In this document: piece by piece, positions 46,971 to 60,899 of the stretch
How positions within the stretch are numbered: position 1 is the first letter of the stretch
Layout: each line of letters opens with the position of its first letter
NCBI GenBank assembly: GCA_028023455.1
Contig: JAQFVV010000018.1
Location: 7,969,274-8,033,273, forward strand
From: Epiperipatus broadwayi
Taxonomy: Eukaryota; Onychophora; Udeonychophora; Euonychophora; Peripatidae
Direction of reading: 5' to 3'
Length of the DNA: 64,000 bases
The notes under the pieces: generated by a model
Databases searched by the model: none
What the model was told of the DNA's origin: nothing
The model's input: the letters and a program-made list of their open reading frames with translations, nothing else
Program-made: the position numbers and the translations under genes

Positions 46971-47476
46971 AAAGTATATGAGAATCAAGATAACAGCAGT
47001 TAAAATCAAAGCAAGTCGAAATATGCATAATGACACTTGGTCATTAATCGACATCTCACCAACACTCTGAAAAGACAAGCCAAGAATGACATATAAAAAA
47101 TAAAAACATTGACTAAATCAAAGGACAACAACAATACATATGTGTTGCTACATGAATATGTGTAGTTTCATTGACACTAGAATCAGCACAAAAAAAATTT
47201 GCAAAACATACTAAGGAATCACAACCAAAGAAGCACAAATGAACAATACCAAAATAAGAAAATAAATACAGATAGAAAACACGACAATGTCATATGCAAC
47301 CAAAAATATGAATGTAATCTAAACACATGTAAAATTATCAATGTCTCTAAAAATACTTTGTAAGCAAATACACCAATGTAATCTATATAACTTGTAAAAT
47401 TACTTTAAGGAAGCAAATATGTCAATGTAATCTACATAACTTATAAAATTACTTAGACCCAATAACGTTCTCTTTT

Positions 47477-47638
<162 letters not shown>

Positions 47639-48169
47639 TGAACAACAACACAAACTTACTGATATTTGAAATAATTTTTTTAAAAAACACATCAGTTTCT
47701 GATTTTTATTGAAAATTCAATTTTATATACTTGTTTTTTATTGATGAAACTTTAATATTATTATAAATCAGAAGTAGCAAATCTCTGATCTGTAGGCCAA
47801 ATCCATCCCTTGAAAGCTCTCAGTCTGTCCCCCGAACATTTTCACAAATGTATCTAAAATGGATCTGTATAAAATTTTTATTTGAACATGCATATATTGC
47901 AGTACAAATATATATTCAAATATTGAAATAAGAGTTAAGTAAAATAAAATATTTATTTTTGAATTATATCTTTTTTTTCTCCAATCTTTATAATAATTCT
48001 ACTTCATTCTATCAGAAGTATATTCCAAAAAATATCTATTTTGTGTTGTCTATCTGTCTGTGAATTTAATCTGTGATCCTAAGAGCATTTTGTTTGTTTG
48101 TATAGTGATTTCCACAGATGAACATATAACTAGAAGAGATAAAACCTGAATTTTATTTAATTTTATTAG

Positions 48170-48680
48170 TACTATTTTGCATTTACTTTTTTTCATTAGG
48201 ATGATTATACAAAGTAGGATAAGAACAAAACTGATACTGAAAATCATGCATTTGAAAAAGAAGGGATCAATGTTTGTTTTTTTAATAGAAATAAATAGTA
48301 AATTGATGTGCTTGATATATCTGGAAAGTATGTGCTTGATATATTTGGAAAGTATTTCAATTAATAAAGAATACATTATTAAGAGACACTATCTATCTAA
48401 ACATTCTGACTACAATAAAATTATTGGGAAAGAAAGAAATATTAAAATAGAAAACTTGAAAAGGAGCTTCATCAAGCAATTGGCATGTTTCATAAAAAGT
48501 TCAAGCAAATCAGAAAATTTTGTGAGAGCAGCTTGCGTAAAAAATACAAACCTTTTTTTGAAGGAGAGTTTATAAAATATTGTGTCCTAATTGCTGTCCA
48601 AAACATAAAAAAGAAATTTGAGAATATATGTCATGAAGATAGAATCAGAAAAATTGTCATCAACTGTGAAAGTCGTTAAT
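48170..48680 (+). pseudogene. hAT-type transposase remnant (GTF2IRD2/SCAND3-like N-terminal region)
   Basis: Two overlapping frames (48177-48575, 48485-48679) together resemble the N-terminal zinc-finger region of hAT-derived proteins. MCLIYLESISINKEYIIKRH and YLSKHSDYNKIIGKERNIKI (BED-type C/H spacing, with the second Cys replaced by Tyr) are followed by LKRSF, SENFVRA, then KKYKPFFEGEFIKYCVL in the next frame. A 24-base tandem duplication repeats MCLIYLES. The catalytic hAT domain is missing. Confidence 0.65.
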
Positions 48681-49290
48681 TATAATAAATAATGATGTGA
48701 TTTTATTTTTAATTCACAAAAATATTATGGTCCTTTTTTAAAAAGAGAAAATTGAAATTGGTTTGCCAGTTAAAAAAGTTGCTCATCCTTAATAATAGAG
48801 ATAAATTAATTACATTTTTGATCAAATATAGTAGACAAATTTTTAAGTTGATAATTTTGTGTGGCTCATAAATGAGATTAATGTTCAAATAATCCTTGGC
48901 ATAAAAAATATTCCTCATCCCTGTTATAAATCAATATTTATAGCAACTCTACAATCATTTTTATAATATTCTATTCATTGTCCAGTTTAATGGCATATCA
49001 AGCCAAAACATTGATGTATTTATATACTAAAAATCATACATGGATGAACAAAAAAAAAGTCATTTATATCTGTAACCCATGAAAATATTTCTATTAATAT
49101 GTATATATGCTGTATGAAATATTTTCACAGAATTGTAATTTAAGAAAGAATAGAAATAATTATAGAGATTATATCCATGTTAACAGAGATAAATTTACCT
49201 TTTGATATTATCAGGAATCAATTACTAATTGAAAAGCTTGAGGCTAACAAGTTTTCATATTAACTTAAACAATAACGATATATATATATA
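48681..49290. other. AT-rich spacer ending in a TA tract
   Basis: No gene. A (TA)n run at about 49279-49294 abuts the gypsy element and continues on its other side (59517-59528), so the element inserted into a TA repeat. Confidence 0.5.
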
Positions 49291-49291
49291 T

Positions 49292-51688
49292 ATATTTTAT
49301 ACCGGTTAATGTTTACTCCATTAATATGAGCATGTGCATAAGCCAAACATGAGGGAAAATATGGCAACATAGGGAGTAAGAAGAAATTCAAAACTTTACC
49401 GTAACAGTACTACAGACACAGAAGATACTTATGGAAAGGTTGACTCTTACATATCTTTGGGGGATGACTCTAAATCAACCCCTCGCACCACTCCCAGAAG
49501 GAAATTTAACTCTCCTCCTGAAAGGATATGCAAGTTCAAATGATATTAGGGCATGTGTGCCGATAAATAATTATTCATAAAAAAATAATAAATAAGTATC
49601 CTCGTGAAAATAAAGATTTAGGTTCCGGTAAGAAGGTATCCCATTCGCTAGCTCAGCGTACTCTTATACTCAGTTAAAAGAATTGGGGCTCGGAAAACTC
49701 GCATAACTAACTAATATGGGGTTAGAGAAAGTAAATGATGAAAAAAATATGGAATATATGGCAGTAGTCACTTTTAAATTATAAAATCTTTTATTAAACC
49801 AATACCCCCTACCATTTATAACATAAATATAAAATTAAAGTTCCCAAATTGAATAAATATACAAACGCATATTATACATTACACAAATCATATTAATAAA
49901 ACAAAACTAATCATAAAGAAATACTTAATAGAGCAATAATTAGATTAAATGAAAGAAAATTTTTTTTCTTAAATCAGTAAATGTATTAAATAATTATACA
50001 TGAGAGATAGTGATCTGTGGATTATAAGTAAACTCACACATATGCATTATGCAAATAAGGAAAATTTAACAAGTTATATACAGGTGTGTTTATGTACGTA
50101 TGTACATGAAATATATATTTATGAAATGGGTATTAAATTTAAAATAAAATAAACACAAAAAAATAGTGTACCCAATAAAGTCTATAAGCTTCATTCTTGT
50201 ATGGGTTTTGAGTGGGCTATACTATATGTTCATCTACTGCAACAAGGGCTGGACCTGACTGCGGCACAAGTTCATGACTTGATCATCGCTTGGTGTTCGA
50301 ATCTCAGCATTTACATTCTTGTGGGACAGCGGGAGAGGAGCTGGACGGACGCGCTGAAGTCGGCTTCTATTCCATGATCATTTTATCTGCAAGCGAATGC
50401 TTGATTGGCATCTTTAAGTTGGAGAATGGATATTCAACAGGATATTAAACGATATCAATCATCCTTTATTGGTTTAAGGATCCTAGGTTAACTGCAGGCT
50501 TCGATGGCATGTTGTAGTTATGCTTCCATCAGAATCAACTGACTGGTTAACTGCTAGGTTATTTCACTGATGGCCTGGATTAATGTCCATTGATTTAAAA
50601 TGACTGAATGAATATTAATTTTTTTCTCTCTTATTAGAGTAAATCTTACGGCTTACAAGGCATTAGAATCAGCATGATTAAAACAGTTGCATGACTTCGC
50701 GTGTTTCAGAATAGCATTAGCTTCCCAATAAGATTTGCAAACGTGAACTGCTCTCTTTGACAAGAAAAAGTTAGACTGCTCTCTTAGAAAAGCTAAGGTG
50801 AACTCCCTTCTTTGAAAAGCAAAAGTCAACTGCCCTCTCGCAATTTCAGAACAGATATCCCACCTCCATACAATCTCAATTCAGGTATACCCTCCACGAC
50901 ACAAAAATTAATTAAATCTCATTGAATTGGTTTGACTAATTGTTTTAAGAATTTGATTTCCAATTAGTTTTTCTTATTTTTTATATCTCCATTCAGATCA
51001 CAATTAAGAAATGATAACATCTTTTTACTCTTGATTAATTACATTATCAGAATCGAAGTTTTTTCTGTTTTAACAAAAAATTGTTTCATATAACTTGAAC
51101 ATTCCTCTCTCCACGCATTATCACAAGTCTAATTAAACTCTTTTGTCCTGTTAAAATTATTTTAGCGTGGACAGGAAGCCAGAATGCCTTTAGGCTTTTC
51201 TTAAATTTAAGACAATGACTTGCTCAAATGCAACTGAAGAAAAAAATGACCATTAAAACCTTGATTTTGAAATTATCTTAAATATTTTTAATCAACAGTA
51301 ATATTTAAAATTTTCCTTTTTACATTTTGTAAACACTCAAAAAATATAAATAGAGAATAACAATTTGTTAAATAAACGCTGTTTCTTCAGCAAACAAAAA
51401 TATTTAAAATTATAAATACATTTTGGAGTTATCTTTTTCTTTTAAAAAAAATAAAAAAACAAAAATCAAAATTGCAAATACATATTTCTAAGCCTTTAAA
51501 CATTGGCTTTAATCATATGTGTATGTGAGTTTATATTATCGCCACAGCTCTCTCTCTCTTAATTTATAACAAATTTTAATTATATAAATAGTATACCCAC
51601 CCCCCATTTAATGGATTTTAATGTATTTTCGACCATTAATTTATCTGACCTTATCTTGTGCTTGGCCACATCAAACATGCCTGGCACA
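49292..51688 (-). repeat. Gypsy 3' LTR
   Basis: On the minus strand it begins TGTGCCAGGCATG. Its far end (ATATTTTATACCGG on +) has lost the TG/CA terminus seen in the other LTR. Aligned by eye, most differences from 57117-59516 are transitions. About 50240-50370 includes a tRNA-like stretch (GTGTTCGAATCTC), present in both LTRs. Confidence 0.9.
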
Positions 51689-51702
51689 ATACCCCCCTCT
51701 GA
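51689..51702 (-). promoter_or_regulatory. Polypurine tract of the gypsy element
   Basis: Minus strand CAGAGGGGGGTAT directly before the LTR start TGTGCC; the position of the plus-strand primer. Confidence 0.75.
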
Positions 51703-51773
51703 CATGAGACGTTTAAATGGAGTTTATCATTTTAATGTCTTTATTATTAATCGTATTTTCCAAAAACAACATT

Positions 51774-54700
51774 TTATACTACAGGTTTCAAGGCTCTCAC
51801 ATTGTAAGTGCCCTTGATCCCTTGCTCTGTCTTAATCCGGAAAGCATTATTTCCTTTGCATTCCACAATTTCGAATGGACCTTCATAAAGGTTACAGAAT
51901 TTTTTAAACCGGAATTTTTCCGGTATACTTACATGGGGAGTCCTTACCATCACTCTATCCCCTATTTCGAAATTATGCTTTGATGCACCCTTCCGTTTCT
52001 TTCTCATAGTGCTCATATGCTGCATTTGGGCATAAGCCTCCTTTCTATCTATTTCCATGTCCACAGTTTCACCTGTACCTTCGGGTAATTTCGTCTTAAA
52101 CAACTTAGGGGCTAGTTTTCTGAAGTGAAGGCGTATTGGAGATAATCCTGTGGATTCACTAATGGACCAATTAATAAAGTCTAGTACTCGAGGTAACTGC
52201 TTGACCCACCCTCTATGGTTGTCGGGTAGATAAGTATGAAAAAGTCTCCCTAGATCCTGCATAACCAGCTCGCAGAGGTTTGACTGAGGTTTGTGCATAG
52301 AGGTGAGTATATGTTTGATTCCCTGTTTATTTGTCCACTGTTTCCATTTTTCTGATATAAAGGGTGTCCCATGATCTGATAGGATGGTCTGAGGTTTCCC
52401 GATCTGTGGGAAATGCAGGGATCACAGTACTTTAATAGTTTCTTGTGTAGTAGTCCTAGATAATGGATAAGTGGCCACAAATTTGGAGAAAAGGTCATAC
52501 ACCACCAACAAGTATCTTTTCCGATTGAAGGGTGGCAGAGGACCATAAAAATCGATGGCCATTATCTCCCTTGAGTTTTGAGGTATAATCGACTCCATGG
52601 GGTTAACATAACTTTTGTTGGGTGTTTTTGCCCTCTGGCATATTTCACACTTGTTCATCACATACATTACATCCTGGTGCATCCATGGCCAATAAAACCA
52701 GTGCCTGAGGCAATCTTCTGTTTTTAGGATTCTGTAATGCCCATATAAGCAATGGATATACTGAATGAGAGAGTGCCTCATCTTCAATGGTACCACAACC
52801 CTCCATTCATCTTTTTCTTCTTGAACTTGATAATGCAGTATTTCCTCCATCAGTGTGTATCATTGCATGGTTCTTTTGGGTATTGAATCATCTCATAGGG
52901 TTTTGTCCTGACACTGCATTATAATTTGATTTAAACGTGCATCGTCTCATTGCTCTACAGCTATCTGAGCTAGTTCATGCTCTATGGATTCATCCACACA
53001 TAAGGTCATGTTCATCATGTATGCTTGGTCCACATTCAAATGCCTTTGCTGGAGAGGCACAAGATGGCAACTTAAAGTATCAGCAACTACATTTTCAGCC
53101 CCTTTGCAGTACTGAACCATGTAATTGAACTCCTGGAGGAACAGACTCCATCTCACAAGGCATCTATTAGTGAGGTAACTATGGTTGAGGAACTCTAAAC
53201 TCTTGTGGTCGGTGATCACCACCACTTCAGATCCCAATAACATGGGCTGAAATTTCTGGAAAGCCCATACAATGGCTAGAGCCTCCTTCTCTGTGACCGT
53301 GTAATTGATCTCAGGCCCCTTCAATAAATGGCTTATGAAATACAACACCCCTATTCTCCCATCCGGTTGGATCTGAGACAAGGTGACACCCAACCCATAC
53401 CCACTACTGTCAGTTTGAAGTAAAAATGGTTTGCCAAAGTCTGGGTATGCGAGCACAACTTGTTTTACGAAGCTCATCTTGACCCTTTCGAAGGCTTCCT
53501 CTTGATCTGCAGTCCAGTTCCATATTGTTTCCTTTCTGAGCAGCTTCAAAAGAGGTTCCATTTGGTCAGCAAATTTTTCACAAAACCTGTTGTAAAAATT
53601 GCACATTCCTAAGAACAATCGAATCTGGCATTTAGTTTTAGGCACAGGAAATTCCGTGATGGCCTTTATTTTATTGGGATGAGGTTTAATCCCTGTCTGG
53701 CTAACCAGATGACCCAGGAATTCAATCTCCTCTGATACAAACACACTTTTCTTCATGTTTATCTTAATACCCTTTTCCCTGCACTCTCTGAAGAATAATT
53801 CCAACTGCTGGAGATGCTCCTCCAGTGATGTGGATGCCACAACTACATCCACATACATAGTTATGATTTTCTTTGTTTCCACCGACAAAACTTGGTCCAG
53901 GCATCTTAGCAAACTGGCTCCACTGTTGACTAAACCAAAAGGCATTCAGTTAAATTGATAAGAATGCCCTCCATATCTAAAAGCTGTGTACTGACGGTCC
54001 TCTGGGTGCAGCTCGATCTGCCAATAACTGGCAATCAAATCGAATGTTGAAAAGACTTTCTTTCCTTTAAACTTCATTAATAAATCATGCATGGGTGGAG
54101 GGATGGTACAATCAGGTATTGTGGCCCTATTGAGTTGCCGGGCATCTAAACATAGCCAGATGGCTCCATTTTTTTCTTACAATAACTAGGGGATTGCAAT
54201 AAGGAGAAGAACATTTTTCAATAATTCCCCACTCCAACATCTGCTCCAACTGCTTTTCCACCTCCTCTTTAAACTGATGAGGTATAGGATATGATCGTGC
54301 TTGGAATGGTTCCCCTGGCTTGAGCTTAATTCTTTGTTGGTACCCCCAATAATCCCAGGATTTTCTGAGAATATATCGCTATAGTTCTGCAGCATAGCTT
54401 TAATTCTTTCTTTACTTTCCACAGAGACCAATCTCACTTCATTCACCTTTTCTACCAGCATATCTGGGGCAGCCTGATTAAGGCAACATATCCATTTGTC
54501 ATGATATAGCTGAGGGGGTAAAAATCTGGTTTCTTGGCCATTGCATACGACAAGTTTCTTTTTGTAATCTAGTATACATTTGTCCTATGCAAGAAGTCTG
54601 AACCGAGCACCACCTCATGGATTAATCTGTTCATTATTAGAAACATATGGGGAGTTACTTGACCATTGATTTCTAATTGCAGCCAGATTTGTCTCGGTGC

Positions 54701-55705
54701 AAGTTTTACTTTGCGATTGTTTGCTAGTGTTACTTGGGTGAGTTTCAATGGGAGGATGTCAACCTCCGGATTTTTTTTTAATAAGCGCTGGTATAATTCC
54801 TCCGATATCACAGAGATTTGACTCCCTGAGTCCAATAAGGCTGTTTCCTCAATCTCTTCCAGCAACACTGTTATCTTAGGACAGTTCTGCGGAGTGTAGT
54901 TCGGTACTCTGTCTTCCCATGAACATACTAGATTTGACATTTCTTTCCCTGTTATTTTTTTTTGCTTTCTCCTCTTCTTTTTAGCCTTGCTATGGCTGTA
55001 CTCTTGTTTTGTCTCCTTTTCTGACTCCTCTTTATTACTTTGTTGAAGGTATTCGCCCTTTCTCTCCAATCTCTCTTCTATTTCATTTGACATTTCCCTT
55101 CTCATATCTTTTATCTCCCTTGACATCTGGTTGAGGTCAAGTCTCACGGTATTGATAAACCTTTCCATCTTTGCCATCTGTTGTTCAATCCGTCTAACTG
55201 TCTGACACAGATCCCCTATTTTATCATCACTCGCCACTCTGTGCATTTCTAATTTCTCTATCCTGTCGCTATAACTTTTTTCACTTTCTTCAACCTTTTT
55301 GCCTATTTCTTGTATTCTCTTGCAATCTGCTTCCATTACTTGCTACCTTGTTTGGATTTCTTCCAACCTATGGCTATTAATCCGATGGAGACCCCTACAT
55401 TTTTTTTCTACACCTTGAAACCTTGTTTCAATCCCTAAGGATATTTCTTCCCTAAAGTCATCAAACCTTTTAGCTACATCTCATACTATTTCCTCCGACC
55501 TTTCTTTTAATTGATTAGACATCTGACTAAGGTCGAGTCTTATAGTATTTACAAACATCTCCAACATTTTCATTAAGTTTTCATTTTCCCCCATCGGTTT
55601 TCCTTCACTTTGAGGCTCCATTGCTTCCTCTATACCACTTTCAGTTATTTTAGGCTGGCTTACTTCTGCCCTTTCCTCATTTATTTCATTGTGCTCCTCA
55701 TTCAT
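51774..55705 (-). pseudogene. Gypsy gag-pol, disrupted
   Basis: From 55705 leftwards: a coiled-coil gag (55481-55705 and 54569-55336, split by stops); aspartic protease ALLDSGSQISVIS; a frameshifted stretch 53946-54569; RT-RNase H (52947-53945) with MPFGLVNSGAS, LGMCNFYNRF, and RNase H motifs TDSSGYGLG and TDHKSLEFL. Integrase (51774-52850) has the zinc motif HCLYGH..CEICQ, catalytic Asp in AIDFYGP, the second Asp in SDHGTPF and Glu after PQSNLCE; the C-terminus (GPFEIVECKGNNAFRI) is also present. The RT catalytic site reads YVDVVV: one Asp of YVDD is missing. In-frame stops precede MPFGL (TGA) and follow TIKVL. Confidence 0.9.
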
Positions 55706-55739
55706 ATCTAACTTTTTAATTCTGGACTGTCATCTTGTC

Positions 55740-57092
55740 CACATATACAGTATTATTTTCACCTATTTATATATTTTCTTTGTTATATGGCTTTAACTAT
55801 ATTTTATTTGACTAACTCTTAACACTATGGTTTAACACTACTTTGTTTAACTTAATTTCTCTTTACTTATTTCTTTTCATAAAATTATTCAGTGCACATC
55901 GTACCAAGCTTCCCTTATCTCTACCGTCATTTATTACTCCCTTCCGAGTTATATTTTTCTCATTCATTTATTAACTATAAATAATAAAATTATTCCAAGA
56001 TCACCCTTCCAACACCAATAAAAACATATAAAAACCAAGCTAACATTAAATTGTGCACGTATTGGAATTGTTTTCAAAACAAAACGAAAATAAATTGATC
56101 GCAAATAGTATTACAATTCTGAACTGTTACATGCTGTCAAAAACAAACTTTCCTATCATGCAACTTCACAATTCTACTTTATTCAATAAAGACTTACTTT
56201 CCCTTTTCTCTTTTTACAAAAAAAAAATCTTTATTTCCGCAGTCCGCCGCTTGTTTTTATACAATACGTAGTTTACGCTTGTATACTATCATTTATTTTT
56301 ACTATAAACACTTATATATAGCTAAAACAATCTAAATCAATATTACTATAGCGATTCAAAAACAAAATACAGTTTTTAAAGTTATTATTTATTAAGATTC
56401 ACTGCCTGTTTTTATACAATACATAGTTTACTTTAATATACTGCAGTCTATTTCTTTCTACAATTGTTCTATTTATTTAACTTTTTTTTAAAAATTTATT
56501 TCTACTATAAATATTTATACATACCTAAAACAATTTAAATCAATAGTATTGTGGTGATGAAGGTCACTTTAAAAACAAAATGAAGCTTAGAATTCTTATA
56601 TATTAAGATTTGATTATACCTATATACCGCTGTTTATTTTTACTAAGTGCACAGTTTATACTTTTATACTGCCTTTTATTGTTATTAAATACGTATATAC
56701 GACAAAATAAACCTAGTCAGTATTATTGTAGTGACAAATGTCACTTCAAAAAAAAAACAAACTTAGAATTCTTATCTATAAAGATTCTCAATCGTAAACT
56801 TTTTTTATTTTAAATATGCACACACGGTAATATAATCTAAACGAGTACTACTGTAGTGACAAACGTCACTTCAAAAACAAAACAAAGTTTAGAATTTTTA
56901 TTTATTAAGTTTCGTAATCATAAACTCTTTTTTCAAATTTTTATTTATTAAGTTTCGTAATCTTAAACTCTTTTTTCAAATCTTGTCTCTATAAAAAAAT
57001 CATTCCCAATATTTTTGAGATTTTGCAAGATTTTCTCTTTTCTTTAGACGTTTAGCAGCCGTGTCTTTTCTATACTGGCCACATTAAGTAAG
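55740..57092. other. Gypsy 5' leader, AT-rich with diverged repeats
   Basis: No ORF. About four imperfect copies of a unit ending TAGTGACAAA-GTCACTTCAA..AAAACAAA (about 56540-56890) with a palindromic GTGACAAACGTCAC-type core repeat at intervals near 150 bp. Confidence 0.5.
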
Positions 57093-57111
57093 GCTTACAC
57101 GTTAGGCGCCA
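57093..57111 (-). promoter_or_regulatory. Primer binding site (tRNA-Lys type)
   Basis: Minus strand TGGCGCCTAACGTG, five bases after the LTR end (GGTATAGAAACA). It matches the classic TGGCGCCCAACGTG primer site at 13 of 14 bases. Confidence 0.8.
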
Positions 57112-57116
57112 AAAAT

Positions 57117-59516
57117 TGTTTCTATACCGGTTAACATTTACTCCGTTAATATGAGCATGCACATAAACTGAATATGAGGGAAAATATGGTGACATGCGGG
57201 AGTAAGAAGAAATTCAAAACTTTACCGTAACAGTGTTATGGACACAGAAGATACTTATGGAAAGGTTGACTCTTACATACCTTTGGGGGATGACTCTAAA
57301 TCAACCCCTCGTGCCACTCCCAAAAGGAAATTTAATTCTCCTCCTGAAAGGATATGCAAGTTCAAATGATATTAGGGCATGTGTGCCAATAAATAATTAT
57401 TCATAAAAAAATAATAAGTATCCTTGTGAAAATAAAGATTTAGGTTCCGGTAAGAAGGTATCCCATTCACTAGCTCAGCGTACTCTTATACTCAGTTAAA
57501 AGAATTGGGGCTCGGAAAACTTGCATAACTAACTAATATGGGGTTAGAGAAAGTAAATGATGAAAAAAATATGGAATATATGGCAGTAGTCGCTTTTAAA
57601 TTATAAAATCTTTTATTAAACCAATACCCCCTACCATTTATAACATAAATATAAAATTAAAGTTCCCAAATTGAATAAATATACAAATGCATATTATACA
57701 TTACACAAATTATATTAATAAAACAAAACCAATCATAAAGAAATACTTAATAGAGCAATAATTAGATTAAATGAAAGAAATTTTTTTTTCTTAAATCAGT
57801 AAATGTATTAAATAATTATATGTGAGAGATAGTGATCTGTGGATTATAAGTAAAGTCACACATATGCATTACACAAATAAGGAAAATTTAACAAGTTATA
57901 TACAGGTGTGGTTATGTATGTATGTACATGAAATATATATTTATGAAATGGGTATTAAATTTAAAATAAAATAAACACAAAAAATAGTGTACCCGATAAA
58001 GTCTATAAGTTTCATTCTTGTATGGGTTTTGAGTGGGCTATACTATATGTTCATCTACTGCAACAAGGGCTGGACCTGACTGCGGCACAAGTTCATGACT
58101 TGATCATCGCTTGGTGTTCGAATCTCGGCATTTACATTCTTGTGGGACGGCGGGAGAGGAGCTGGACGGACACGCTGAAGTTGGCTTCTATTCCATGATC
58201 ATTTTATCTGCAAGTGAATGCTTGATTGGCATCTTTAAGTTGGAGAACGGATATTCAACAGGATATTAAATGACATCAATCGTCCTTTATTGGTTTAAGG
58301 ATCCTAGGTTAACTGCAGGCTTCGATGGTGTGTTGTAGTTATGCTTCCATCAGAATCAACTGACTGGTTAACTGCTAGGTTATTTCACTGATGGCCTGGA
58401 TTAATGTCCATTGATTTAAAATGACTGAATGAATATTAATTTTTTTCTTTTTTATTAGAGTAAATCTTATGGCTTACAAGGCATTAGAATCAGCATGATT
58501 AAAACAGTTGCATGACTTCGTGTGGTTTCTAGAATAGCATTAGCTTCCCAATAATATTTGCAAACGTGAACTGCTCTCTTTGACAAGAAAAAGTTAGACT
58601 GCTCTCTTAGAAAAGCTAAGGTGTACTCCCTTCTTTGAAAATCAAAAGTCAACTGCCCTCTCCCAATTTCAGAACAGATGTCCCACCTCCATACAATCTC
58701 AATTCAGGTATACCCTCCATGACACAAAAATTAATTAAAAATCTCATTGAATTGGTTTGACTAATTGTTTTAAGAATTTGATTTCCAATTAGCTTTTTCT
58801 TATTTTTTATATCTCCATTCAGATCACAATTAAGAAATGATAACATATTTTTACTCTTGATTAATTACATTATCAGAATCGAAGTTTTTTCTGTTTTAAC
58901 AAAAAATTGTTTCATATAACTTGAACATTCCTCCTCTCCATGCATTATTGCAAGTCTAATTAAACTCTTTTGTCCTGTTAAAATTATTTTAGCATGGACA
59001 GGAAGCCAGAATGCCTTTAGGCTTTTCTTAAATTTAAGACAATGACTTGCTCAAATGCAACTGAAGAGAAAAATGACTATTAAAACCTCGATTTTGAAAT
59101 TATTCTTAAATATTTTTAATCAACAGTAATATTTAAAATTTTCCTTTTTACATTTTGTAAACACTCAAAAAATATAAATAGAGAATAACAATTTGTTAAA
59201 TAAATGCTGTTTCTTCAGCAAACAAAAATATTTAAAATTATAAATACATTTTGGAGTTTTCTTTTTCTTTTAAAAAAAAATAAAAAACAAAAATCAAAAT
59301 TGCAAATACATATTTCTAAGCCTTTAAACATTGGCTTTAATTATATGTGTGTGTGAGTTTATATTATCGCCACAGCTTTCTCTCTCTTAATTTATAACAA
59401 ATTTTAATTATATAAATAGTATACCCACCCCCCATTTAATGGCTTTTTACGTATTTTCGACCATTAATTTATCTGACCTTATCTTGTGCTTGCCCACATC
59501 AAACATGCCTGGCACA
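57117..59516 (-). repeat. Gypsy 5' LTR
   Basis: 2400 bp with TG...CA ends (minus strand TGTGCCAGG ... TAGAAACA). Confidence 0.92.
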
Positions 59517-60899
59517 ATATATATATATTATAACAATCAGAAGTAAGTGGAGATCGAATCTAACCACAAAACAATATCTGCAACTACCAGGGCGCCATCT
59601 AGGCATTTGAGCGTAGAAAAATTTATAAAGTAGGCAGATACGCGCTGTTAAGATTTCACTTTATTTAAATATTCCGATCGTTAGCCCAAGTCACACTCAG
59701 TGGAGACACAGAGATAAAAATCTATATCTTAATTTATATCTTAAATATAAATAAATAAAAGCTACTGCCAGAAATTAACACATAAAAATATTTATTTACG
59801 CACATATAAAATCATTCTAAATTCGAGGAATAAGTTTAACCTTTAGATTTTTATATTAACTTGTAAATTTACATTTAAAAAGATTTCAATAAGTTTAATT
59901 TTTATTTAGTGAGTCAAATATGAATAGACTATATAGGTCTGCATTTGAAAAGAAAATATTCTTTCCCTTATTTAACCTTAGGCCAAAAGTTCGTAGTCAA
60001 AACGGCGCCAATCCATCTGATACATTTATGTATTCAATGTAGCATGAAAATATGACAACACAAAATACTGTACTGTCAGGAATGTACATCTGAACAGTAA
60101 GTAGAATTAGAGAAGACATTGACTCTCCACCAACAGGAATGTTACATCTGTTGGCAAGTAGAACAATAAACAAAAAACTCCATAGGAATGGACTGCGGTC
60201 TTCTGCCGACTTACAAACCCATCCATAGGCAAACAGAAGGTGTGTGGTGTATATATGCAATCCTGCCCATAGTGGATCTCATACTACATCTACTAATTAC
60301 ACAAATATATCCAATCCATTGAGCCAATTCAACTACAAAACGAATAACCTAAGATTACCCTCCCTTAATATAACTTTACAAAACTATATTGCTCTTCATG
60401 CCCGACTTAAATTTAACATTTAGATACATTTGCACAAATGAATTTTATAAAATTTGTTTTAAAATGTTGAGTATAGATCAGCTGCACAGATTCCATGGTC
60501 AAAAACATTCCAAATTAAACACAACTGATCAAAATACAAAGTCATCAATAAACATCACTTGCATAGGGAATATACAAATCCCATTAGCATTCATCGTAAG
60601 ATGCTGCAGTGATATCATTGACCCATATATTCTAATCGAATGTGAAAACCACAACATAATCAACCGCTAAAGAATCTATGCAACGTTTATACCCAACCTA
60701 AATTTCATCATTTAAAATTTAAACAATAAACAATTTATACAATAAGAAAAAAAAATGGAAATGATTTTTATCAATCGGAAAACATATAAAATTAAACATT
60801 ATTAATTTGATTTTAAACTTAAAAAAGTCAGATGGAAGTTCATAAACTTGAACGAAAGTTCTTAATTATTTTTAAATTTAGAGTTCATGTCAATGTAGC

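Larger units (their letters stand above)
49292..59516 (-). mobile_element. Ty3/gypsy LTR retrotransposon, full length but inactivated
   Basis: Two approximately 2.4-kb LTRs (49292-51688; 57117-59516) flank gag-pol in the order PR-RT-RNase H-integrase on the minus strand, the Ty3/gypsy order. A tRNA-Lys-type PBS lies at 57093-57111 and a polypurine tract at 51690-51700. Target sequence on both sides is TA repeat. Confidence 0.92.

Noticed and set aside
59997-60260. 87-codon frame conserved in both LTR-like units
   Set aside because: It begins at TTG rather than ATG, and the two differences seen between copies are amino-acid-changing; conservation is explained by recent duplication.
60389-60670. 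Plus-strand frame in the LTR-like unit
   Set aside because: The start is shortened in copy 2 and differences include several amino-acid changes; no recognisable domain.
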